Of a stretch of 64,000 nt of DNA, positions 47,001 to 55,387 are shown in pieces. The notes under the pieces were generated by a model. The model worked only from the letters and a program-made list of their open reading frames with translations, did no database searches and had not been told where the DNA came from. How positions within the stretch are numbered: the stretch's first letter is position 1; the number at the start of each line of letters is the position of its first letter. The stretch lies in NCBI GenBank assembly GCA_038380435.1, contig JAWZYU010000011.1:75947501-76011500 (forward strand), written 5' to 3'. Both the position numbers and the translations under genes were made by a program. The DNA is from Ryuthela nishihirai (Eukaryota > Arthropoda > Arachnida > Araneae > Heptathelidae).

Positions 47001-47296
47001 CATGTGCTATTGTTCTTTCACTGATTTACCTTCTGTCTGTTACGGTGGCTTTTACTAGGGTCTCAATACCTACAGCTCCACCTCTATTTCCGGTTCCATG
47101 TGATGTCATGCTGTCGTCACTGGAATCCTTTGCATAGGAGCTCTGGTATTACATGCGTTAACAATTTCGTGTCACTGCATTCATTCTTTATGGATGTCGC
47201 AGTTTTAATGTCCATAAATGTAAAAGACAGCTGCCAAAGACTGATTCCGGTGAAGGGAATAACATCAACAGTAGAGGAGATGTGATCAGCTGCCAG

Positions 47297-47366
47297 TAAA
47301 TAGCTCAGCTGTCATGAAGTCTATCCTATCAGTAGGTCGTGGGTTCGGATCCCACTAGACTCAAAA
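47297..47366 (+). mobile_element. Degenerate tRNA-like SINE head
   Basis: TAGCTCAGCTGTCATGAAG resembles a mutated A box and GTGGGTTCGGATCCCAC is an intact T arm with B box. Probably related to the heads at 43684 and 44173. Confidence 0.45.
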
Positions 47367-47369
47367 CAA

Positions 47370-49010
47370 TTGTTGCTCTACACTCATGATATTTATACAG
47401 CATAATAGCAGTTCGCTGCTTAGTCAACTTGTGAAGTGGCACATTACGTTATTTGTCTATTTTAATGCTGAATTTCCTGGATCTTAAACTTCCCTGATTA
47501 GGGGAAAATTCTCGAAATTTTTCCCTAAACTTAAAAACTCCCTGGTTTATAGACTGAGAAAACTCCTTGGTTTATCATATTTATTAAAACGGCCTCTTCC
47601 TTTTGGTAACGCTCCAAGCTCTTGTAATTAGCCCAGTCACATATTTCAGTCAGTTCAACAGGAAGCTTTGTTTATTGGAGTTGGCTTCTTCCAGTAAGAA
47701 TCCATTTATCGTAGCTATTATCTAACTGCTTTATTTACGTGCACATATCACAAAATGTACATTGTTCTACACTTTAGCATTTAACTGTAGGGGAAAGTAG
47801 GTAACGGTGAGACAGTAAATCACTCTCTCGCAAATATATTATATGATTGATGAAAGAAAGAATGAGCATAGCCTCATGTTCAGATCCAAATGGCAAATGC
47901 TTGACGTTGAGTAAACCTTGTAGCCTACTAATGTTGCCTGATTCGGATTGGTGAATCGTAATATTTCATAAAACCTTTTCGAAACAGAAAAGTTTTTATA
48001 TACCTCTAACCCGAAAAAGTTCGACGCACATAGACGGACAGAGAGACGACAAAGCGAAAATATTATAATATTATATTGTTTTTCAAAACGAGATAAAAAC
48101 AGAGAAAATCCAACAGGATAACTTTACATTATTATGACATTACACTATTATGTGAATAAAATATTCACTCTCAAACAAGAGGAATTTTTTAGTACGTGTA
48201 TGGTAATCTCTTCTAAGATGTTTTACACACATAATCTTCAAGCAACCATAGCCTACGGAGGTTCAACCTCGCTGTACAATTCAATATAGAAACATATCTG
48301 TCTTGAGCAACAGTTGCTGAATTTGGCCACTGTAGGCCAATTTAGGACGCTTTTGTCCTGTTTGACATTGCATCCTAGGTCTCTCCCCACTTCCCGAGGT
48401 CGGTTATGAACACCCTACCCTGTTCATGACCCTATTCATTAATCTATAGTTATGCATCGGACAACATAGTCAAACGAAATGCAGTCTCTCTCTGCAAAAT
48501 ATGCTGTTCAAATAGGTTACCGACTCCTTGTAACCTCATCATTGCTTATCAGGTCAAACCACTAAATTCCCAAGATTATCTTCGAATATCTAGAATCAAA
48601 GGAATCGAGTTCCTGTCATCTTGTTTACAAAGTGTCCAAATTTCATTAACATAACTAACTTTAGAAAGGACCACACTATTATATAGATTAATTTTAGTCT
48701 TTAGGTGTATACACCTATTATTCTACATTCATCATATATTTTTAAAATCCCTGCACCAATCTCTATTCTTCTGTTTATTCATTATTAAATCTCATCTATG
48801 CAATCATTGGCAGCTCAAAAGTCACAGAAAGTTATTTTGTTGAAAGGAATTAAACATTGAATAGTTATTAGTGAGTAAAGTCGCTGTAAATTACTTAACT
48901 CACATATTCAATGTTTAATTGTGAGTAAAGTCACTAGCGGGGAAAAAGGTACACTTTTGACAATTTTCTGCAATAGTGAGGACTTTCAGAAACAGACTTC
49001 CACCACCTAC
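47370..49010. other. Non-coding stretch
   Basis: A minus-strand copy of the family R start oligo occurs near 48010-48060 ('gacggacagagagacgacaa'). Near 48845-48915 'gaattaaacattgaatag' and 'ttcaatgtttaatt' form a loose inverted repeat. No gene recognised. Confidence 0.45.
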
Positions 49011-49018
49011 TATGGTCT

Positions 49019-49096
49019 CTCTGGTTCAGTTCAATGGGCATATGCTCTCTGGTTCACTTCAATGGGCATATGCTCTCTGGTTCACTTCAATGGGCA
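49019..49096 (+). repeat. 26-bp tandem repeat, three copies
   Basis: CTCTGGTTCACTTCAATGGG with 'catatg' repeats exactly at 49019, 49045 and 49071; the first copy has one substitution (cag for cac). Confidence 0.95.
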
Positions 49097-49614
49097 TATG
49101 CTCTCTCGCGGTGGTTTACCAGGAACATTGGGACTGCAGAATGAAAGAATGCCGAATTATATATTATGTCACATTCTTTTTCATCATAAATCTCTAAAGA
49201 TGCCCAAATTTATTATATATGAGACGTTTCAGAAAGGTTCTGGTAATACTGTAACCATACCAATTAGTTGGAATACCTAAAGACAGGGTTCAATGCATTC
49301 GTTTACTGTAGTCTTTTCTTTTCTTGACATTCCTTAGAAACCATTAAATTTGGCGGTTAAAGTTTAATTTTAACTAATTTCTTTACTTGTCTCACTGTTA
49401 GCCACTAGCGGAGGAACAGTGACAAAATGTGATTTTTCATTCAAATGTCGAAATAAGGCAAATGATAATTATGCAAATGTTAATGAATTTTTTATAAACT
49501 TCGAACATATATACTCATGCTATACGAGACCTGTTAAATAGCATATATGACCATATAGATCTGCCTTATGATCACCTACTTAATAGAGTTTTGGGCCACC
49601 TTTTGCCATGTTAA

Positions 49615-50560
49615 CCACTTGCACACATCATGGCATCGACTCCACTAGACTGCATAAGGTGTTCTCAGGTATTCTGTTCCAGCTGGACAGAAAGATGTCC
49701 TGGAGTTCGGCGATAGAGCAAGGCACTGGTGTGGACCGGCGAATGCTGAATTCTACTGCATCCCATAAATGATCGATGGGATTCGTGTCGGGTGGGGATA
49801 TGGCAGTCAGGATAGCACATGAATTGCTTGTACATGACCCTCTAGCCATTCCTGCATAAAAAGGGCTTTGTGACATGGAGCATTGTCTTTCTGAAAGAGT
49901 ACATTAACATCAGAACACACAGTCACCATGCAGACCACCACTTGTTCTGAAACACTGCCTGGACATGATTTGGTCGTGAGGGTATTTTCAACGGGGGATG
50001 AGGGGACCCAGTGATGTCCATGATAACAATCTCCATGACATGATAGCGCCAAAGTCAGCCTGTTTTTGTCCAACTGTGCAGTCTTTTTTGAGATGTTCAT
50101 ATGTGCGGCATCGAATACAGACACATCCATTTCCATTGTGTATCAGAAGCATGGACTCATGTGACCAGGCAACTATTTTCTTATCATACAATGTCCAATA
50201 AGGGCGCTCCCTTTCCCACTGCAGGCGGAACTCTCAATGATGGTTGGTTAACATGGTCATACGTATGGTCTGCCGACTCCGTACGCCAATCTGCAAGAGT
50301 GTCCACTTGATTTTGTGCTCAGAAATATTTCTCTGCGCTCCCTGGTTATAGTCTGTCATTGAGGGATTGTGAACCATCCGTTGTCCCAGAGAACACGTGT
50401 CAACTGGTGTTCACCTCGACTGTTAACAAGGGTGCTCCCACTTTTCGAGCACATTGGATGGATGTGTGCCCCTCCTTGGACCATTCCAGCCACACTTTCA
50501 CTACAGCAGCCCTCAGGTTCAAGTTTAGATAGAAATGGAGCAATGGTGAAACTAGCCTCC
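49615..50560 (-). pseudogene. Tc1-like transposase pseudogene
   Basis: Minus-strand blocks in order: KIVAWSHESMLLIHNGNG near 50170, with the first catalytic Asp replaced by His; CTVGQKQADFGAIMSW; LFQKDNAPCHKALF near 49900 (second Asp); and PPDTNPIDHLWDAVEF near 49780, where the third acidic residue is Asp. The C-terminal 82 codons are open. Frames differ between blocks. Same family as 8190-8941. Confidence 0.85.
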
Positions 50561-50699
50561 CTAAGTGGGGCTCCCTAAACCAGGAGGATATTAAAAAGGG
50601 ACAATTGACGCTACCCTGAAACAGTTCGTTGAATACCCGAAAAAATACAAGTCTTTATATACAGAAAATAAAGAGCATTATTTATAGTTTATAAAGAAG

Positions 50700-53600
50700 G
50701 CCAATGTCCTCGATGAAGTCAAAGAAAAAGCAAAAGCACTGACACTGAAATGCCAAGAATAGACGGTAGTATAGTCTATGATCCCAATGGAGGCCGGTTT
50801 CTAGAAGTGCTCACATCTTCGCATGGTGAATCTGGTGTAAGTGAGGAGGGCATAGTGGATAGTGTCAGGTAAATCACAGGTCTCACAATGCGAACTGTTT
50901 GCTCATCCAAGTAAGAGGTAAGTAAGTAAGAGGTTCCAAGATGGAGATGATGGAGAAGGGTGTCTTCTGATCTAAGGTCCCTGCTGAATATGATGATGGC
51001 GAGGGTAGGATCAATAAGATATCTGAATTTAGAACACCCAGAAACTTACTGCCATAGGAATAGTAGGAGTTGCTTCAAAATTCCGGAGACAGAGACTTCA
51101 GAGTCATTGTGGGAAAGAGGGTAGTTCACAACTCGACACTCTAGATTAGTGATGGCATGGGAGACTATTTTCATTGGCACGCCACTGGGAGTCTCGATAA
51201 ATAACTGATTACACATTGCAAAATATACACACTAAATCAATCATCTATAAACCATTAATATATTTCCTTAGGAGAGCTTCTCTACATCTTAAATTTCAGT
51301 TATGGTTTCGGTTTACTGCTCTTTCTCAGAGAGCTACTTTACTCTCTCAGCCAACGAAAATTCATTTCATTCTGATCACGGCGCCGTGGCGTCAATGATG
51401 TGCTACACATTGTGCGAGGACGTTTTTGCGTTTGATTGAATTGGTTCTAATAAATAACTGTTTCACTCTTTTCCGTTGTATAATGGCGGAATCTAAAATT
51501 CAGTATCATCTGTCCTTATATTAAAATCCGTGAGGTGTCGTATCATTTTGTATTGTGTGAAAAATGGATATATAATCCTAGCTGGAATAAATAACATTTT
51601 AAAGTATTTTTGTAACGTTGGCATGCCATCTACAAAATGTTCTGTCATTTCTGTAAGTTTGGCACGCGAGCTCTAAATGGTTCACCATCCCTGCTCTAGT
51701 TGGTGCACTTTCTTAGCAGTCTGGTCTACTAGCTCATTTTCTGGGATATCTACATGGGAGAGGATCCATTAACATTGAACTGCAATACCGAAAGAGGAGA
51801 GTCTGGTACACACTTCGACAATGTTCTGAATGAGGAAAAGGTTGTAGATACGTGAGTTCCTCAGCTGGAGCGCTTGGAGAGCAGACTTCGAGTCGCTCAA
51901 GATGTAAAATTTCCATTGCTAAGGCTAAGGATGAAGCTTGTTACCTCCAGGATGGCATGCAGCTGCATACCAGGATGGCATGCATCTCAGTGATTGGAGA
52001 GGACGTCAGGGAAGAGATTGGGAAACCTCTGGATATCTTGACCTAAGGGATGATGAAAACAGAGGTAGCAGAAAATCTATCCAAGTCCACAGGACCTTTG
52101 GGGTAAACAAAGGTACACGTGTCATATTGCGTGGTGGTAAAGGTGGTAGTCATGCGTCTTTGTTACCGGTATCCAAATCTTGCTTTCATCCAATGGAGAG
52201 AATGGAGATATTAATCTAGAGGCCCAGGGTCTTCCAAGATGGCATGTCTAGGAATGGGATGTTACCTGTGATTGCACTAGGAGGAAGGACACATTGATGG
52301 AAATCTGTAGCCGACATAGAGATGGCTGAGTCGGATCTGTGTTGGAGCTTTCTTAGCAACTCATGGTTGTAGTGGAGAGTGTGGAGTCTGGATATATTGC
52401 ACAACAGGGCTCTTTGGCTGTTAAGATTTAAGGGCATCTCGTAAGCCTCACTGATGACAGAAACATTTCTAATTTTCTAAATTTGGCAGATTTCCAGATG
52501 TATACACAAAGAAGAGGTATGGATTGTATCAGACTTCTTCAGCTGTGTGGTAAAGGGATTGGACAGTAGCAGGCCACTATAATTAATCTTTGACACAATC
52601 AGGTGTCTGTAGAGGAGAAAAAAGATATTGCAGGAACTTTCTCATCTTGTTCCATCAAGCAAAGACAGCAACTTCTGATGAGTGGTAGTGATAAACTTCA
52701 GGTACTAATGTAATGTTTCAAAGTAAGGTTGTTGTTAAGGTCGACTCCAAAAAACTTCTGTTGCTTGACAAAGGTGTGATTGTCAGCTCTAATCTTGATG
52801 TTAGGGAAGGTGACAGAGAGACACTTCTTGGAGAACACCATGGTAACAGCTTGCTTGTGAAGAGAGAGAAAGGTCAAGGGTAGTGTAGAAAGTGGGTTAC
52901 CGTGGATACTGCCAGCTTCATTTTAAGTTCTGCATATATAGTATCCTGGTTGAGAATTAGAGGTGGATATTGCTGCCATAGAAGAAGATACCAACTCTAG
53001 CTCCGAGTCTAGAGGGAAAGTCGCAGAGTAAGATGGGACTGAGCACTCGTCCTTGAATCACACCATGGTTGATGATACAGGAGGCAGTTAGAGTATTACC
53101 GGGCTTCACGTGGATTGTCTTGCCTGTGAGGTAGATCTGTATCCAGTTAATTAGGTTTCTTGTGAATCTCAGCATCTGCAGTCTGTAGAGAATGTCCATA
53201 TGCGACAGGAAGTCAAACTCCTGCTGGGTGTCGAAGAAGACAACTATGGTAGTATGACCATCAGAAAAAGCATGGTCAGTGCAGGAGAAGAAATCTACGA
53301 GAAATCTGCAGTGCATCTCCCTTTATGGATGCCGAAGTAACGTTTGGTAGACTGGAGAGCACATATTGCAGAGCAAAAGGATCATTGATATTTGTGTCAG
53401 AATAGAAGCTCTGCTGTCAAGAGAAATTTTGAATCCAGGTGATCTGATTGGAGGGTGAATTGCAACAGGAAAGCATTCATAGTTGCATCTTAGTTTTTTC
53501 CTCGGAACAAGGCACAGTTGTTGAAAGGAAACGGAAGGATATGGATTTCCTGATAGATATTTGATGAATTCCACATTTTACCTATAAGAATGAAGGCAGT

Positions 53601-53870
53601 AATGGTTGCACAGAAATTTGTTCATGTGCTACGCCCTTGTGGGTTCGGAAATTTTCTGATTACAGTATGTAGTCTGCTGGCATGAAAGATGTGATTGAAG
53701 TTGTCAGATCTTCGAGTTTGTTGAAGTTTCTTGAAGTGGATGTTAGGGGCAGGGAAATGCCTGAGTGTAGAATCTCTCTAGTGTTCTTGTTGCTGGAGTT
53801 CTTAAGGAAGCAGTGGGGCAGCGAAATCTGTGGCGCTAATCGAATCTACTATTTCTAAACAAAGTCCCTG
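50700..53870 (-). pseudogene. Non-LTR retrotransposon relic (jockey/I-group type, with RNase H)
   Basis: The minus strand carries a reverse transcriptase region (about 53880-52700). A 119-codon open piece at 53316-52957 includes VVFFDTQQEFD (the first catalytic Asp region), LINWIQIYLTGKTIHV and QGRVLSPILLC. No intact YADD is visible. Further along are an RNase H remnant with SDSKSALQAL (about 51900) and ENELVDQTAK (about 51740), and a cysteine-rich CETCDLPDTIHYAL end near 50880. This order (RT, RNase H, Cys-rich tail) fits I/R1/LOA-like clades. Broken by stops, frameshifts and a hAT insertion at 51147-51693. Confidence 0.8.
51147..51693. mobile_element. Non-autonomous hAT element, family 3, inside the non-LTR relic
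   Basis: Ends TAGTGATGGCATGGG and the complement of CAGGGATGGTGAACC; flanks ctctagat (51139-51146) and ctctagtt (51694-51701) match at seven of eight. It separates the RNase H from the Cys-rich tail of the host relic. Contains 'ggcacgccactggg' and 'ggcacgcgagctct' near its ends. No transposase coding. Confidence 0.75.
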
Positions 53871-53899
53871 AAACATCTGTAAATCAGTGAGGATCGTCA

Positions 53900-54667
53900 C
53901 TCTTCTGGATCTTCTAGAGTCAACCACTGAGGATGCCGATGAGGATGAGAAGGATAGGTTTTACGGACAACTTCAGGATATTTTGAATTCTGTTAAGAAA
54001 GAAGATATTACCCTTGTTCTAGGTGACTTTAATGCCATAGTTGGTACTTGCTCTGACCTCTGGGAAGGGGTGATAGGCCCTTTAGGTATTGGTGGCTGCA
54101 ATGGCAATAGGCAACGTCACCTAAAGGTAAGTAAACTCAATGGATTCAGAATAACTGACACATATTACAAACACCGCGACATACATAAATACACATGGGT
54201 TTCACCTGATGGGCTGCATAAGAATATGATTGATTATATATTAATTAACATCAAATGGGCTAGTTCTGTTAGGAATACCAGGGCATATAGGGGAGCTGAA
54301 ATTGGATCTGACATTGGATTCTGACATTGGATCTGAAATTGGACCTTGTTAAAAGTGTCTTGCCACTTAAACTTAAAAAAAGTGTTGTGCTAGGGTTAAA
54401 AATTTTACCTTTATTACTGAAGCTCTGAAAGACACTATTATAGCTAAAGCTTACCATGATAGGTTACTTAGTCTTTATGACAGTCATGGTGTGCTTACTA
54501 CTGAAGTTGAGGAAGAATGGGATAATTTTAAACTGGCTTTTTTTGGACACTAATAGTACTCTTTTAGGAAAAAAGGAGCAGAGGAGACAGAATTATTTGA
54601 GTGATAAGGCACTTGAGCTTATTTCAGAAAGAAAGAACGGCAAGGATGTCCTTAACCAATACCATAC
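53900..54667 (+). pseudogene. RTE-like non-LTR retrotransposon, copy A, endonuclease part
   Basis: An open piece covering 53887-54324 contains DEDEKDRFYGQLQDIL, LVLGDFNAIVG and MIDYILIN, motifs of an apurinic-type endonuclease domain (GDFN and the D-Y-I/L motif). It is 5'-truncated and adjoins the minus-strand relic. After several frame breaks it reaches the site where the LTR element inserted (target atac, 54664-54667). Sequence resumes at 58845. Confidence 0.8.
54664..54667 (+). other. Target site duplication of the LTR element, left
   Basis: atac here and at 58845-58848, directly outside the TG...CA LTR ends. Four base pairs is typical for Ty3/Gypsy-type integration. Confidence 0.85.
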
Positions 54668-54829
54668 TGTTACGACAGAAGGAATCTGGCAACCGAAAGC
54701 AAAAAGTTTCAGCCAACGAATAAGAACTTTGGGAGAATTTGGAGAAGAAGAGTGGAGCGTTAACGGTCGTTGTGTTGTAACGGTCGAAGAGTTCGAAAAT
54801 GGCCGGTGGGCTGTTCTGAGACAGTGCGC

Positions 54830-55030
54830 GTTAAGTATCAAGAAGTAACTTGATGTGTTGTGTATACGCGGAAGGATAAAAGTGGGATCTTTTATCGTTA
54901 AGTATCAAGAAGTAACTTGATGTGTTGTGTATACGCGGAAGGATAAAAGTGGGATCTTTTATCGTTAAGTATCAAGAAGTAACTTGATGTGTTGTGTATA
55001 CGCGGAAGTATAAAAGTGGGAACTTTTATG
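54830..55030 (+). repeat. Three tandem 67-bp repeats in the 5' LTR
   Basis: Units start at 54830, 54897 and 54964 with GTTAAGTATCAAGAAGTAAC. The first two are identical; the third differs near its end. Also present in the 3' LTR at about 58298-58500. Position upstream of and including the TATA box suggests promoter or enhancer repeats. Confidence 0.95.
55009..55016 (+). promoter_or_regulatory. Candidate LTR TATA box
   Basis: TATAAAAG in the third 67-bp unit; the same position in units 1 and 2 reads GATAAAAG. Good placement for a pol II core promoter in the U3 region, with transcription expected roughly 30 bp downstream. Inferred from sequence only. Confidence 0.55.
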
Positions 55031-55357
55031 GCTAACTTCGAATGTCTACAAGGACTGTCTTTTTGTTCGGCTAGTGTGTGAAAAGTTATTAGCACAGGAC
55101 GAGAATTGGTTTACGAGTGAAGATCTTCGGGTGACCTGGTAAATCAAGTAAAAGGTAGTATTTAGTAAAATACACAGAGCTGATGTGTGCTCTACGCAGG
55201 AAGATTGATGACTTGTGCATGTTAATAGTTGATTTGTTAATAAGATACTTCATCCATATTTCCTTTGTAACAATTTACCTTGTATTGAATTTGGTTTTGA
55301 AATATAGCTTTTAATACTCACGCTCAGTGGCTATCCATTTTTGTGATCCGCAACATT

Positions 55358-55374
55358 TGGTGTCAGAAGTGGGA
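55358..55374 (+). other. Primer binding site, tRNA-Leu type
   Basis: TGGTGTCAGAAGTGGGA lies 2 bp after the 5' LTR. It is complementary to a tRNA 3' end TCCCACTTCTGACA plus CCA, which matches known metazoan tRNA-Leu ends. This is where minus-strand DNA synthesis would be primed. Confidence 0.8.
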
Positions 55375-55387
55375 TTAATTTAATTGA

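Larger units (their letters stand above)
54668..55355 (+). repeat. 5' long terminal repeat (688 bp)
   Basis: Begins TGTTACGACAG and ends GATCCGCAACA. It matches 58135-58844 with only four substitutions by eye, plus one small local rearrangement near 55130-55160. Contains three copies of a 67-bp repeat and, in the third copy, a TATA box, so it should drive the internal ORF. Confidence 0.97.
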
